The position numbers and the translations under genes are program-made. A stretch of 64,000 bases of DNA, taken from NCBI RefSeq assembly GCF_030053135.1, contig NZ_CP125652.1, positions 1 to 64,000 of the forward strand, given 5' to 3'. Below are positions 1 through 9,795 of the stretch, in pieces. Source of the stretch: Rhizobium sp. BT04 (lineage in GTDB: Bacteria; Pseudomonadota; Alphaproteobacteria; Rhizobiales; Rhizobiaceae). Each line of letters starts with the position of its first letter. The first letter of the stretch is position 1. The notes under the pieces were generated by a model that saw only the letters and a list, made by a program, of their open reading frames with translations, did not search any database and had not been told where the DNA came from.

Positions 1-1278
1 ATGAGCAAGGTCAGCGGCAGCAACGGCGGCGACTCCAAGAACACGCTTTATTGTTCGTTCTGCGGAAAGAGCCAGCACGAGGTCCGGAAACTGATTGCCG
101 GACCGACCGTCTTCATCTGCGATGAATGCGTCGAATTGTGCATGGACATCATCCGCGAGGAGAACAAGTCCTCGATGGTCAAGTCCCGCGATGGCGTTCC
201 GACGCCCCAGGACATCATCAAGGTTCTCGACGAATACGTCATCGGCCAGCGGCAGGCGAAGAAGATCCTGTCGGTCGCCGTTCACAACCACTACAAGCGC
301 CTGGCGCACGCCTCCAAGAACGGCGAAGTCGAACTGGCGAAGTCGAACATCATGCTCGTCGGCCCGACCGGCTGCGGCAAGACCTATCTTGCCCAGACGC
401 TCGCCCGCATCATCGACGTTCCCTTCACCATGGCCGATGCGACGACGCTCACCGAGGCCGGTTATGTCGGCGAGGATGTCGAAAACATCATCCTGAAGCT
501 GCTGCAGTCGGCCGACTACAATGTCGAACGTGCCCAGCGCGGCATCGTCTACATCGACGAAGTCGACAAGATTTCGCGCAAGTCCGACAACCCGTCGATC
601 ACCCGCGACGTCTCGGGCGAGGGCGTGCAGCAGGCGCTCTTGAAGATCATGGAAGGCACGGTTGCATCCGTTCCGCCGCAGGGCGGCCGCAAGCACCCGC
701 AACAGGAATTCCTGCAGGTCGACACGACGAACATCCTGTTCATCTGCGGCGGCGCCTTCGCCGGCCTCGACAAGATCATCTCCGCCCGCGGCGAGAAGAC
801 CTCGATAGGCTTCGGCGCGACGGTCAAGGCCCAGGACGACCGCCGCGTCGGCGAAGTCCTCCGCGAACTGGAGCCGGAAGACCTGGTCAAGTTCGGCCTC
901 ATCCCCGAGTTCATCGGCCGTCTGCCGGTTCTGGCGACGCTTGAGGATCTCGATGAGGATGCGCTGATCCAGATCCTGTCCGAGCCGAAGAACGCGCTGA
1001 TCAAGCAGTATCAGCGCCTGTTCGAGATGGAAGACGTCGAGCTGACCTTCCACGAGGATGCCCTGCGCGAAATCGCCCGCAAGGCGATCGTCCGCAAGAC
1101 CGGCGCCCGCGGCCTTCGCTCGATCATGGAGAAGATCCTGCTCGACACGATGTTCGAACTGCCGACGCTGGAGGGCGTGCGCGAGGTCGTCATCTCGGAG
1201 GAAGTGGTGCGCGGTTCTGCCCGTCCGCTTTACATCTATGCCGATCGCCAGGAAGAAAAGGCCAACGCTTCGGCGTGA
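1..1278 (+). CDS. clpX: ATP-dependent Clp protease ATP-binding subunit ClpX
   Basis: This is the unfoldase ring of the cytosolic ClpXP protease, which unfolds tagged substrates and feeds them to ClpP. The 425-residue protein looks complete, starting at the first base of the window. The N-terminal zinc-binding domain has C18, C21, C40 and C43. The AAA+ core has Walker A GPTGCGKT at 121-128, the pore loop GYVG at 154-157, Walker B VYIDE at 183-187 and an RKH loop near 230. lon follows about 400 bases downstream, an order common in alphaproteobacteria where clpP usually lies just upstream, here outside the window. A strong hairpin follows the stop, so clpX and lon are probably separate transcription units. 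Confidence 0.98.
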   Translation: MSKVSGSNGGDSKNTLYCSFCGKSQHEVRKLIAGPTVFICDECVELCMDIIREENKSSMVKSRDGVPTPQDIIKVLDEYVIGQRQAKKILSVAVHNHYKRLAHASKNGEVELAKSNIMLVGPTGCGKTYLAQTLARIIDVPFTMADATTLTEAGYVGEDVENIILKLLQSADYNVERAQRGIVYIDEVDKISRKSDNPSITRDVSGEGVQQALLKIMEGTVASVPPQGGRKHPQQEFLQVDTTNILFICGGAFAGLDKIISARGEKTSIGFGATVKAQDDRRVGEVLRELEPEDLVKFGLIPEFIGRLPVLATLEDLDEDALIQILSEPKNALIKQYQRLFEMEDVELTFHEDALREIARKAIVRKTGARGLRSIMEKILLDTMFELPTLEGVREVVISEEVVRGSARPLYIYADRQEEKANASA

Positions 1279-1305
1279 CCTTGCGGCTTTCCTATGATTA
1301 TTTTG

Positions 1306-1333
1306 GGGGCTTGCCATCGGCAGGCCCCTTTCT
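1306..1333 (+). terminator. Intrinsic terminator after clpX
   Basis: GGGGCTTGCC and GGCAGGCCCC form a 10-bp stem (one G-T pair) with loop ATC, followed by TTTCTATTT. It lies 28 bases after the clpX stop and would end clpX transcription before lon. Confidence 0.8.
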
Positions 1334-1682
1334 ATTTGAAAAATCATGCAAGGCGCTGTTAGTATTTTGCCGGTGGGGACGGAATTGCCTTTGCCGATGT
1401 TGCGCAACGGAGAGTGCTTGGCAATGATGCGGTGATTCCGTAAGCCTATTGCTGGCGTTTGTATTTTAGCCGGGTCGGAAGTGGTAAGCGCCGGTCCAGC
1501 CACGCGCTTCATAGTGTTGGCGTTCCGTTGTAATGAAGCTGTCACATCCGGGGAACGCGGGCGTTAGCGTGGCTTGAAAAGCGTAGTCAGGACCTCCACT
1601 TGTAGACCCAAGTGAGAGTGCCGGCCGGTCCCAAGCGGCCGTGCAGAGAGCCCGGCAACGGGACGATGGAAAGGACTTAAAA
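1334..1682 (+). other. clpX-lon intergenic region, presumed lon promoter and leader
   Basis: About 350 bases without a convincing gene. It must hold the lon promoter. A CTTGAA sequence at 1573-1578 resembles a heat-shock sigma-32 -35 element, but no good -10 is visible at the right distance, so no promoter is claimed. The last bases carry the lon ribosome binding site (GGAAAGGA around 1668-1675). Confidence 0.4.
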
Positions 1683-4100
1683 ATGACGAAGAAAACGTCT
1701 GTAGCGAGCAGTACTGCCTACCCTGTTCTGCCCCTGCGCGACATCGTGGTTTTCCCGCATATGATCGTGCCGCTGTTCGTCGGACGGGAAAAGTCGATCC
1801 GTGCGCTCGAAGAGGTCATGGGTTCCGACAAGCAGATCATGCTGGTCACGCAGATCAACGCCAGTGACGACGATCCGGATCCGTCCGCCATCCACAATGT
1901 CGGCACTGTGGCGAACGTGTTGCAGCTTCTGAAGCTGCCCGACGGCACCGTGAAGGTTCTGGTCGAAGGCCGTGCCCGCGCCGAGATCGACACCTATACC
2001 AGCCGCGAAGATTTCTACGAAGCCCTCGGCCATGTGCTCGAAGAGCCGCACGACGATCCGGTCGAGCTGGAAGCCTTGTCGCGTTCGGTCGTCTCCGAAT
2101 TCGAGAGCTACGTGAAGCTCAACAAGAAGATTTCGCCCGAAGTGGTCGGCGCAGCCAGCCAGATCGACGACTATTCCAAGCTCGCCGATACGGTCGCCTC
2201 GCATCTGTCGATCAAGATCACCGAGAAGCAGGAGATGCTGGAAACCACCAGCGTCAAGGCCCGCCTCGAAAAGGCGCTCGGCTTCATGGAAGGCGAGATT
2301 TCGGTGCTGCAGGTCGAAAAGCGCATCCGCTCGCGCGTCAAGCGCCAGATGGAGAAGACCCAGCGCGAATATTATCTGAATGAGCAGATGAAGGCGATCC
2401 AGAAGGAACTTGGCGACGGCGAGGAAGGCCGCGACGAGATGAGCGAACTGGAAGAGCGCATCGCCAAGACCAAGCTGTCCAAGGAGGCCCGTGAAAAGGC
2501 CGATGCGGAGCTGAAGAAGCTGCGCCAGATGAGCCCGATGTCGGCGGAAGCCACCGTTGTGCGCAACTATCTGGACTGGCTGCTCGGCATTCCCTGGGGC
2601 AAGAAGTCGAAGATCAAGGCCGATCTCAACAATGCCGAGAAGATCCTCGAAGCCGATCACTTCGGTCTCGACAAAGTCAAGGAACGCATCGTCGAATATC
2701 TGGCCGTCCAGGCCCGCGCCACCAAGATCAAGGGCCCGATTCTCTGCCTCGTCGGCCCTCCGGGCGTCGGCAAGACCTCGCTCGCCCAGTCGATCGCCAA
2801 GGCGACCGGCCGTGAATATGTCCGCATGGCGCTCGGCGGCGTTCGTGACGAAGCCGAAATCCGCGGTCACCGCCGCACCTATATCGGCTCGATGCCCGGC
2901 AAGGTCATCCAGTCGATGAAGAAGGCGAAGAAGTCCAACCCGCTGTTCCTGCTCGACGAGATCGACAAGCTCGGCCAGGACTATCGCGGCGATCCGTCGT
3001 CGGCCCTGCTCGAAGTGCTCGATCCGGCCCAGAACTCGACCTTCATGGATCATTATCTGGAAGTCGAATACGACCTGTCGGACGTGATGTTCATCACCAC
3101 GGCGAATACGCTGAATATCCCGGCGCCGCTGATGGACCGCATGGAGATCATCCGTATCGCCGGCTACACCGAGGATGAAAAGCGCGAGATCGCCAAGCGG
3201 CACCTGCTGCCGAAGGCCATCAAGGAACATGCGTTGCAGCCGGAAGAATTCTCGGTCAGCGACGACGCCCTGATGGCGATCAGCCAGCAGTACACCCGTG
3301 AAGCCGGTGTCCGCAGCTTCGAACGCGAGTTGATGAAGCTCGCCCGCAAGGCGGTCACCGAGATCATCAAGGGCAAGACGAAGTCCGTTCATGTGACGGC
3401 CGCCAACATCTCCGACTATCTGGGTGTCCCGCGCTTCCGCCATGGCGAAGCCGAGGGCGAGGATCAGGTCGGCGTCGTGACCGGTCTTGCCTGGACGGAG
3501 GTCGGCGGCGAGTTGCTGACGATCGAAGGCGTGATGATGCCGGGCAAGGGTCGCATGACGGTCACCGGCAATCTGAAGGAAGTCATGAAGGAATCGATTT
3601 CGGCGGCGGCCTCCTATGTCCGCTCGCGCGCCGTCGATTTCGGCATCGAGCCGCCGCGCTTCGACAAGAGCGACATCCACGTGCACGTGCCGGAAGGCGC
3701 GACCCCGAAGGATGGCCCCTCGGCCGGCGTCGCCATGGCGACCGCGATCGTTTCGATCATGACCGGTATCCCGGTGAACAGGCACGTGGCCATGACCGGT
3801 GAAATCACCCTTCGCGGCCGTGTGCTGCCGATTGGCGGTCTCAAGGAAAAGCTGCTTGCAGCGCTTCGCGGCGGCATCAAGAAGGTGCTGATTCCGGAGG
3901 AAAACGCCAAGGACCTGGCGGAGATTCCGGACAACGTGAAGAACAACATGGAGATCATCCCGGTATCCCGCATGGGCGAGGTGATCAAGCACGCGCTGAT
4001 CCGGCGGCCGGAGCCGATCGAATGGGACGGCACGGTGGAAACGCCCGTCATCACATCGGTCGAAGGCCTCGATGAGACAGGCGCAACCATAGCGCATTGA
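1683..4100 (+). CDS. lon: Endopeptidase La (Lon protease)
   Basis: ATP-dependent serine protease of the cytosol that degrades misfolded and regulatory proteins. The start is placed at ATG 1683 because AAGGA sits 7 bases upstream and the protein then begins MTKKTSVASS; a 14-residue upstream extension in frame has no support. The 805-residue protein has the N-terminal LON substrate-binding domain, an AAA+ module with Walker A GPPGVGKT at about 358-365, and a C-terminal S16 protease domain with catalytic Ser680 (in GPSAG) and Lys723 (in LKEKLL), spaced 43 residues apart as in E. coli Lon. A strong terminator follows and hupB comes next, the usual rhizobial order. Confidence 0.98.
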   Translation: MTKKTSVASSTAYPVLPLRDIVVFPHMIVPLFVGREKSIRALEEVMGSDKQIMLVTQINASDDDPDPSAIHNVGTVANVLQLLKLPDGTVKVLVEGRARAEIDTYTSREDFYEALGHVLEEPHDDPVELEALSRSVVSEFESYVKLNKKISPEVVGAASQIDDYSKLADTVASHLSIKITEKQEMLETTSVKARLEKALGFMEGEISVLQVEKRIRSRVKRQMEKTQREYYLNEQMKAIQKELGDGEEGRDEMSELEERIAKTKLSKEAREKADAELKKLRQMSPMSAEATVVRNYLDWLLGIPWGKKSKIKADLNNAEKILEADHFGLDKVKERIVEYLAVQARATKIKGPILCLVGPPGVGKTSLAQSIAKATGREYVRMALGGVRDEAEIRGHRRTYIGSMPGKVIQSMKKAKKSNPLFLLDEIDKLGQDYRGDPSSALLEVLDPAQNSTFMDHYLEVEYDLSDVMFITTANTLNIPAPLMDRMEIIRIAGYTEDEKREIAKRHLLPKAIKEHALQPEEFSVSDDALMAISQQYTREAGVRSFERELMKLARKAVTEIIKGKTKSVHVTAANISDYLGVPRFRHGEAEGEDQVGVVTGLAWTEVGGELLTIEGVMMPGKGRMTVTGNLKEVMKESISAAASYVRSRAVDFGIEPPRFDKSDIHVHVPEGATPKDGPSAGVAMATAIVSIMTGIPVNRHVAMTGEITLRGRVLPIGGLKEKLLAALRGGIKKVLIPEENAKDLAEIPDNVKNNMEIIPVSRMGEVIKHALIRRPEPIEWDGTVETPVITSVEGLDETGATIAH

Positions 4101-4142
4101 ATGGCCTCGGCCACATTTATGCCCCATTGGAGCAAAACACGG

Positions 4143-4173
4143 AAAAAGGCTGGCGAAAACGCCAGCCTTTTTT
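4143..4173 (+). terminator. Intrinsic terminator after lon
   Basis: A perfect 13-bp stem (AAAAAGGCTGGCG with CGCCAGCCTTTTT), loop AAAA, ending in a run of T, 42 bases after the lon stop. It separates lon from hupB. Confidence 0.92.
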
Positions 4174-4306
4174 GTGAAAACGTCATGGAGACGCTTGCTT
4201 TTCCTTGATTTGCAGGGCTTTTGGGTTTCCGGCGGGCCTGATGAAACCTATTCGGCGCCTAGCTTACTTTTGAGTCGTTTCATACCATTTAGAAAGGGGT
4301 GGAAAC

Positions 4307-4582
4307 ATGAACAAGAATGAACTCGTGTCCGCAGTCGCCGAAAAGGCAGGACTGACGAAGTCTGACGCGGCTTCCGCTGTTGACGCGGTTTTTGACGTTG
4401 TCCAGGCTGAACTCAAGAACAAGGGCGACATCCGCCTCGCGGGTTTCGGCAGCTTCACCGTTTCTCATCGCGCCGCAACGAAGGGCCGCAACCCGTCGAC
4501 GGGCGCTGAAGTCGACATTCCGGCTCGCAACGTGCCGAAGTTCACGCCCGGCAAGGGCCTGAAGGACGCCGTCAACGGCTGA
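4307..4582 (+). CDS. hupB: HU family DNA-binding protein
   Basis: Small histone-like protein that dimerises and bends DNA in the nucleoid. At 91 residues it has the normal HU length. It starts MNKNELVSAVAEKAGL with an AAAGGGG ribosome binding site just upstream. The HU signature lies around residues 46-66 (GFGSFTVSHRAATKGRNPST), and the R-N-P loop that intercalates into DNA is present. It has its own terminator 50 bases downstream and is followed by the FMN riboswitch of the next gene, so it is monocistronic. Confidence 0.97.
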   Translation: MNKNELVSAVAEKAGLTKSDAASAVDAVFDVVQAELKNKGDIRLAGFGSFTVSHRAATKGRNPSTGAEVDIPARNVPKFTPGKGLKDAVNG

Positions 4583-4633
4583 TCTGGGATTATCCGCCAG
4601 CCGGAAACGAGACCGGTTGTGCAGGATTTGAGA

Positions 4634-4659
4634 GGGGTTCGGCTTGCCGGACCCCTTTT
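4634..4659 (+). terminator. Intrinsic terminator after hupB
   Basis: GGGGTTCGG and CCGGACCCC form a 9-bp stem around loop CTTG, followed by TTTT. It lies between the hupB stop and the FMN riboswitch. Confidence 0.85.
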
Positions 4660-4743
4660 GCTTGTGGCGGGCCATTTGCTTTGCCGGACCTTTTTGCTTT
4701 GGCCGGCCTTGCCGCCGCGCCGGCTTTGATCTACGAGATTCCC

Positions 4744-4890
4744 GTTCTCAGGGCGGGGTGAAACTCCCCACCGGCGGTAAGGGTCTCGGCCCAAGCCCGC
4801 GAGCGCCTTTTCTCGTGTCGAAGCGGGGGAGGGGTCAGCAGATCCGGTGCGATTCCGGAGCCGACGGTTAAAGTCCGGATGGAAGAGAAT
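4744..4890 (+). promoter_or_regulatory. FMN riboswitch (RFN element)
   Basis: The characteristic RFN blocks are present in order: a 5' block with GGGCGGGGTGAAACTCCCC then ACCGGCGGTAA (about 4751-4780), a variable hairpin rich in CGAGCG/TCG, and the 3' block AGCAGATCCGGTG (from 4838), GATTCCGGAGCCGACGG and AGTCCGGATGGAAGAGAA (to about 4889). These are the conserved FMN-contacting helices P2-P6. It stands about 100 bases upstream of an EamA-type transporter and presumably lowers its expression when FMN is plentiful. A likely expression platform between 4890 and 4987 was not resolved. Confidence 0.96.
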
Positions 4891-4987
4891 GAGTCGGTCG
4901 TGCGAAGGGCGAGGATTCGTCATGTCGTCCGTGTCGGTAGCTCATGCGTCCTGATTTATGTTGGTCCCTAAGTCGTGGATGAAAGAC

Positions 4988-5887
4988 ATGAATCAGACTT
5001 CCCTTGCTGCCGAGCCGTCCCGCGCCGTTGTTGGCGCCCTCTGGATGGTCCTTGCCGGCATTGCTTTTTCGCTTCTCAACGTCGTCACCCAATGGCTGAC
5101 GATGAAGCTTGCCTTCCCCTCGGCCTCGGCCGCCTTCTGGCAATATGGCTTCGCCTTCCTGTTTTCGCTGCCGTTCCTTCGCCAGCTCGGCCTTGCGGCG
5201 ATGCGCACGCACTATCCCTGGCGCCACCTCGCGCGCGTCGTGCTTGCCGCGCTCGGCGTCGAGGCGTGGGTTGCCGGTCTTGCCGCGGTGCCGATCTGGC
5301 AGGCGATCGCACTGGTGATGACCTCGCCTTTCTTCATCATTCTGGGCGCCCGGCTTTTCCTGGGTGAGCGCGTCGGTCCGGCCCGCTGGGCGGCGACCGC
5401 AGCCGGTTTCAGCGGCGCGATGATCATCCTGCAGCCATGGTCGGACAGTTTTGGCTGGGCCGCGCTCCTGCCGGTGCTCTCGGCGGTGCTCTGGGGCGCC
5501 TCGTCGCTGATCACCAAGAGCCTGACGGGCATCGAACGACCGGAGACGATCACCGTCTGGCTGCTCGTTCTGCTGACGCCGATAAACGGCGGCCTGGCGC
5601 TTGCGGCAGGCTTTGCCGTGCCGACGGGCGCAGCCCTTGCCTTGTTCCTCCTGGCGGGACTGCTGACCGCGGCGGCGCAGTATTTTCTGACGCTTGCCTA
5701 TGCCGCAGCCGATGCCGCCTACGTCCAGCCTTTCGACGATCTGAAACTGCCGCTGAACGTGCTGGCCGGCTGGCTGTTCTTCGGTTATGCGCCGGCGGGT
5801 TACCTCTGGCTGGGAGCGGCGCTCATCCTGTCCGCTTCGCTTTTCATCATGCGAAACGAGATGCGCAGGGAGCGCAAACCCGCCTGA
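4988..5887 (+). CDS. ribN: Riboflavin transporter RibN (EamA/DMT family)
   Basis: Inner-membrane importer of the drug/metabolite transporter superfamily with two EamA repeats and about ten hydrophobic segments. The FMN riboswitch immediately upstream, with no riboflavin biosynthesis gene, points to riboflavin uptake, matching the RibN family described from Rhizobium leguminosarum. The start is uncertain: ATG 4988 (MNQTSLAAEP) has a GGA 8 bases upstream, while in-frame ATGs at 4979 and 4958 have no clear ribosome binding site; 4958 would add ten residues. The assignment rests on family features plus the riboswitch; the transported substrate itself is inferred. Confidence 0.88.
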   Translation: MNQTSLAAEPSRAVVGALWMVLAGIAFSLLNVVTQWLTMKLAFPSASAAFWQYGFAFLFSLPFLRQLGLAAMRTHYPWRHLARVVLAALGVEAWVAGLAAVPIWQAIALVMTSPFFIILGARLFLGERVGPARWAATAAGFSGAMIILQPWSDSFGWAALLPVLSAVLWGASSLITKSLTGIERPETITVWLLVLLTPINGGLALAAGFAVPTGAALALFLLAGLLTAAAQYFLTLAYAAADAAYVQPFDDLKLPLNVLAGWLFFGYAPAGYLWLGAALILSASLFIMRNEMRRERKPA

Positions 5888-5982
5888 TCTGATCCGGCGC
5901 AAAATGTCGCATCTGTCATGCCTCTGTCACGCCGCTCCCGCAGAAAACTCATGTTTCGAATGTTCGACACATGGGGGATTTC

Positions 5983-8181
5983 ATGACAATTTCATCGCGC
6001 AAGGCAGCGCTTGCTGCCGTGCTTCTCGCATCCGTTGCCTTTCCGGCTGCGGCCGAACCGGTCTTCAACCGAATCGCCTCTTTCCCGGTGGCCCAGAACC
6101 TGCCTGGTGACAAGGATAAGCTTTCGGCCACGTCGGCCGAAATCCTTACCGCGACCGACGACGGCAACACGCTGATCTATAGCGACAGCCCGCTCGGCGC
6201 GATCGGCTTCATCGACATTACCGATGCCAAGGCTCCGAAGGCCGGCGGCGCGCTGATGATGGACGGCGAGCCGACATCGGTCACCTCGAGCGCCGGCAAG
6301 GCGCTGGTCGCCGTCAACACCTCCGAAAGCAAAGCCAAGCCGTCGGGCCGTCTCGCAATCGTCGACGTGGCGACGAAGAAGATCGAGAACAGCTGCGATC
6401 TCGGCGGCCAGCCGGATTCGATCGCCCTCAACAAGGACAAGACGCTCGGTGCCATCGCGATCGAAAACGAGCGCGACGAAGAGGTCAATGACGGCAAGAT
6501 CCCGCAAATGCCGGCCGGCGACCTTGTCGTCTTCCAGGTCAAGAACGGCACTGTCGATTGCGGCACGATCAAACACGTGGCGTTGACCGGCCTTGCCGGC
6601 GTCGCGCCCGAAGATCCGGAGCCGGAATTCGTCGCCTTCAACGGCCTGAGCGAGATCGCCCTGACGCTGCAGGAAAACAACGAGATCATCATCATCGACG
6701 CCAACACGGCTCAAGTGAAGACGCACTTCTCCGCCGGCAGCGTCGATCTTACCGGCATCGACACCAAGCGTGACGGCGCCCTGAAATTCTCAGGCGAATC
6801 CAAGGCTGTTGCGCGCGAGCCCGACGCCGTGAAGTGGCTGGACGATAACCGGTTCGTCATTGCCAATGAAGGCGACTACCAGGGCGGCTCGCGCAGCTTT
6901 ACCATCTTCGACAAGACGGGCAAGGTTCTCTACGAATCGGGCGCTTCCTTCGAACGCGCCGTCGCTCATCTCGGCCACTATCCGGAAAGCCGCTCGGGAT
7001 CGAAGGGCGTCGAGCCGGAAGGTCTCGAAGCCGCCACGTTCGGTGATATCAAGTATTTCTTCCTGCTCGCCGAGCGCGCTTCGGTCGTCGGCGTCTACAG
7101 GGATACTGGCGCCGATCCCGAACTCGTGCAATTGCTGCCGTCGGGGATTTCGCCGGAAGGCGGGATCGCCATCCCTGCACGCAATCTCTTCGCGACAGCC
7201 AACGAACTCGACCTCGGCAAGGACGGCGGCGCCCGCTCGCATGTGATGATTTATGAGCGCTCGGAAGGCGAAAAGGCCTATCCGCAGATTGTTTCGGCCG
7301 AGAGGGACGGCAATCCGATCGGCTTTGCAGCGCTTTCGGGTCTCGCCGCGGTTCCGGGCAAGCCAGGCATGCTCTACGCCGTCAGCGACAGCGTTCTCGG
7401 CTCGCAGCCGACGATCTACACGATCGATGCCAGCAAGAAGCCAGCCGTCATTACCGACGCCCTCGTCGTCAAGCGTGACGGCGCCCCGGCCCAGAAGCTC
7501 GACATCGAAGGCATTGCGGCTGCCGCCGACGGCTCCTTCTGGCTCGCCTCGGAAGGCTACAGCGAGCGTCTCGTCCCGCACGCCCTCTACAACGTCAACG
7601 CCAAGGGTGACATCAAGGCCGAGATCGCCCTGCCGAAGGAGCTCGCCGCCAACGAAATCCGCTATGGCTTCGAAGGGGTCACCATTGTCGGCACCGGCGA
7701 CGATGCGACGCTCTGGATGGCGGTCCAGCGCGAGTGGGCTGACGACGAGAAGGGCTTCGTCAAGCTCGTCTCCTACAATCCGAAGAAGAAGGAATGGGGC
7801 GCTGTCCGCTATCCGCTCGACAAGACGGAAAGCGGCTGGGTCGGCCTATCGGAAATCTCGGCTCATGGCGACAGCGTCTACATCATCGAGCGCGACAACC
7901 TCGTCGGCGATGCAGCCAAGCTGAAGAAGCTCTACAAGGTGGCGATCTCGGAGCTGAAGCCCGCCAAGCTCGGGACCGAGCTGCCGGTCGTCAAGAAGAC
8001 CGAAGCCCACGACTTTCTCGGCGAACTCAAGGCTGCCACTAACGGCTATGTGCTCGACAAACTCGAAGGCTTCACCTTCGACGCCTCGGGCAAGCCTTAC
8101 GCCGTCACCGACAATGACGGCGTCAGCGACTCCTCCGGCGAAACCCTGTTCTTCCCGGTCGATCTGGTCGGCACAAACTGA
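5983..8181 (+). CDS. Secreted esterase-like/phytase-like protein
   Basis: A 732-residue exported protein. The start is placed at ATG 5983 (MTISSRKAAL), giving a clean signal peptide with a hydrophobic core and a cleavage site near PAAA|EP. The N-terminal half looks like a beta-propeller with repeated strands (IGFIDITDAKAP, RLAIVDVATKKI, NEIIIIDANTAQV). The C-terminal half carries the segments typical of the 'esterase-like activity of phytase' family: GVEPEGLEA, KLDIEGIAAAADGSFWLASE, RYGFEGVTIVG and LEGFTFDASGKPYAVTDNDG. It probably acts in the periplasm, perhaps on phosphate esters, but the substrate cannot be read from sequence. It stands alone and shares a terminator with the convergent reductase gene. 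Confidence 0.8.
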   Translation: MTISSRKAALAAVLLASVAFPAAAEPVFNRIASFPVAQNLPGDKDKLSATSAEILTATDDGNTLIYSDSPLGAIGFIDITDAKAPKAGGALMMDGEPTSVTSSAGKALVAVNTSESKAKPSGRLAIVDVATKKIENSCDLGGQPDSIALNKDKTLGAIAIENERDEEVNDGKIPQMPAGDLVVFQVKNGTVDCGTIKHVALTGLAGVAPEDPEPEFVAFNGLSEIALTLQENNEIIIIDANTAQVKTHFSAGSVDLTGIDTKRDGALKFSGESKAVAREPDAVKWLDDNRFVIANEGDYQGGSRSFTIFDKTGKVLYESGASFERAVAHLGHYPESRSGSKGVEPEGLEAATFGDIKYFFLLAERASVVGVYRDTGADPELVQLLPSGISPEGGIAIPARNLFATANELDLGKDGGARSHVMIYERSEGEKAYPQIVSAERDGNPIGFAALSGLAAVPGKPGMLYAVSDSVLGSQPTIYTIDASKKPAVITDALVVKRDGAPAQKLDIEGIAAAADGSFWLASEGYSERLVPHALYNVNAKGDIKAEIALPKELAANEIRYGFEGVTIVGTGDDATLWMAVQREWADDEKGFVKLVSYNPKKKEWGAVRYPLDKTESGWVGLSEISAHGDSVYIIERDNLVGDAAKLKKLYKVAISELKPAKLGTELPVVKKTEAHDFLGELKAATNGYVLDKLEGFTFDASGKPYAVTDNDGVSDSSGETLFFPVDLVGTN

Positions 8182-8204
8182 GCCTTGACGGATCGGTGAC
8201 ATAA

Positions 8205-8233
8205 AAATGGCCGGGGCGAAAACCCGGCCATTT
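8205..8233. terminator. Bidirectional intrinsic terminator
   Basis: AAATGGCCGGG and CCCGGCCATTT form a perfect 11-bp stem with a 7-base loop (8216-8222). It sits between the convergent phytase-like (+) and aldo/keto reductase (-) genes. A-runs on one side and T-runs on the other mean it can serve both strands. Confidence 0.85.
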
Positions 8234-8254
8234 GCATTTTGGAGTATTGGACGC

Positions 8255-9241
8255 CTACCAGCGCTGATGCACATGCGGCGCTATCAGCCGCTCGTAAATC
8301 TCGCGCGTTGCCGCCATGACGTCGGTCGAAAGCGGCGCGAGGTCGGCGGCAGCCGCATTGGCTCTCGCCTGCTCGCCATTGCGGGCGCCGGGGATGACGA
8401 CGGTGACGGCTTCAGCCATCAGGATCCAGCGGAGCGCGAAGGCGGCCATCGTGGCGCCCGCAGGCACCAGCTTGCGCACCTCTTCCACCGCCTGCAGTCC
8501 GACCTCGAAAGGCACGCCGGCAAAGGTCTCGCCGACATCGAAGGCTTCGCCGTTGCGGTTGAAATTGCGGTGATCGTCGCTGGCAAAGTGCGTGTCCCGG
8601 GTGATCTTGCCGGAGAGAAGGCCGCTTGCGAGCGGCACGCGGGCGATGATCGCCACGTTCTTGCGCCGCGCTTCCTGGAAGAACAGGTGATCGGGGCGCT
8701 GGCGGAAGATATTGTAGATGATCTGAATGCTGACGACGCCGGGATATTCGATCGCCTTCAGCCCGTCCTCGACCTTTTCGACGCTGACGCCGTAACCCTT
8801 GATCTTGCCGGCCTTTTGCAGCGCGTCGAGACCTTCGAAGACCTCGGGCTGGTAAAGCACGTCGCGTGGCGGGCAGTGCAACTGCACAAGGTCGAGGCTG
8901 TCGACGGCAAGATTCGTCAGGCTGCGGTCAATGAAGCCTTCGAGATTGGCCTTGCTGTAGCCTTCGGCGACATGCGGATTGAGGCGGCGGCCCGCCTTGG
9001 TGGCGACCATCGGGCGGGCGCCGCCACGGGTCTTCAGCACGTCGGCGATGATTTTTTCCGAACGGCCGTCACCATAAACGTCAGCCGTATCGATGAAGGT
9101 CATGCCGGCATCGAGCGCGGCATTCAGCGCCGCGCGCCCCTCAGCCTCGCTGATATCGCCCCAGGAGCCGCCGATCTGCCAGGCGCCGAAGCCGACATTG
9201 GTGACGGTGAAGGGCATGCGGCCAAAAGCATGGTGTCTCAT
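8255..9241 (-). CDS. Aldo/keto reductase
   Basis: Cytosolic NAD(P)H-dependent oxidoreductase of the AKR superfamily, 328 residues with a TIM-barrel fold. The start is at 9241 ([20 protein letters not shown]) because GGAGGA lies just upstream; an in-frame extension to 9301 has no ribosome binding site. The catalytic tetrad can be followed: Asp and Tyr in [14 protein letters not shown], Lys in VATKAGRR and His in DLVQLHCPP. The C-terminal part has [20 protein letters not shown], which binds the cofactor phosphate. The substrate is unknown. It is divergent from the cupin gene, with about 150 bases between them. Confidence 0.93.
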   Translation of the reverse strand: MRHHAFGRMPFTVTNVGFGAWQIGGSWGDISEAEGRAALNAALDAGMTFIDTADVYGDGRSEKIIADVLKTRGGARPMVATKAGRRLNPHVAEGYSKANLEGFIDRSLTNLAVDSLDLVQLHCPPRDVLYQPEVFEGLDALQKAGKIKGYGVSVEKVEDGLKAIEYPGVVSIQIIYNIFRQRPDHLFFQEARRKNVAIIARVPLASGLLSGKITRDTHFASDDHRNFNRNGEAFDVGETFAGVPFEVGLQAVEEVRKLVPAGATMAAFALRWILMAEAVTVVIPGARNGEQARANAAAADLAPLSTDVMAATREIYERLIAPHVHQRW

Positions 9242-9388
9242 GAAAAATCCTCCGTAGGTGATGAAAGACACTGGCCTATCAGGCAGGGGACTTTGCGGCA
9301 AATTGTCGATCCGGCTTTGATTGGTTGCCCCGATGAAATATCGTCAGGTTACAAGGCTTCAACAGCAATGAATGGAAAAGGAAAGACC

Positions 9389-9790
9389 ATGGAGATCAAA
9401 CCCGCCGGCTCCAGCCCCTCGACGAAGCCACCGGCCGACTATTTCACCGGCGCCGTCCGCCAGGATCCGCTGATGGAAGCGCCGGCGCCGGCCCGGGTGA
9501 GGGCAACCTCCGTCACCTTCGAACCCGGCGCCCGCACGGCCTGGCATACGCATCCGCTCGGCCAGACGCTGATCGTCACATCAGGCAAGGGCCTCGCCCA
9601 GAGCTGGGGCGAGGAAATCCGCGAGATCCGCGCCGGCGACGCCGTCTGGTTCTCACCGGGTGAAAAACATTGGCACGGGGCTGCCCCGGATACGGCGATG
9701 GTGCATATCGCCATTCACGAGGCGTTGGATGGCAAGCACGTCGACTGGATGGAAAAGGTCAGCGACGCGCAATATTCCGGCAAGGCCTAA
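9389..9790 (+). CDS. Cupin domain-containing protein
   Basis: A 133-residue single-domain cupin. The start at ATG 9389 ([10 protein letters not shown]) follows AAGGAAAG; an alternative ATG at 9368 adds 7 residues. The two cupin motifs are clear: [20 protein letters not shown] (metal ligands His-x-His) and [19 protein letters not shown]. Related proteins often carry carboxymuconolactone-decarboxylase-like or detoxification functions, but no specific reaction can be claimed. It is convergent with the next gene, only 5 bases separating the stops. The open frame continuing upstream of 9389 is an antisense shadow of the reductase. Confidence 0.9.
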   Translation: MEIKPAGSSPSTKPPADYFTGAVRQDPLMEAPAPARVRATSVTFEPGARTAWHTHPLGQTLIVTSGKGLAQSWGEEIREIRAGDAVWFSPGEKHWHGAAPDTAMVHIAIHEALDGKHVDWMEKVSDAQYSGKA

Positions 9791-9795
9791 GTCAA

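Noticed and set aside
1573..1600. Heat-shock (sigma-32) promoter for lon
   Set aside because: CTTGAA is present, but no acceptable -10 element lies 15-19 bases downstream.
1677..4127. 816-codon open frame antisense to lon
   Set aside because: It mirrors the lon gene base for base in a high-GC genome, has no family-like motifs and no ribosome binding site, and lon is unmistakable.
8207..9388. Large N-terminal extension of the cupin gene
   Set aside because: It runs antisense through the aldo/keto reductase and through the intergenic region; the cupin has its own ribosome binding site at 9389.
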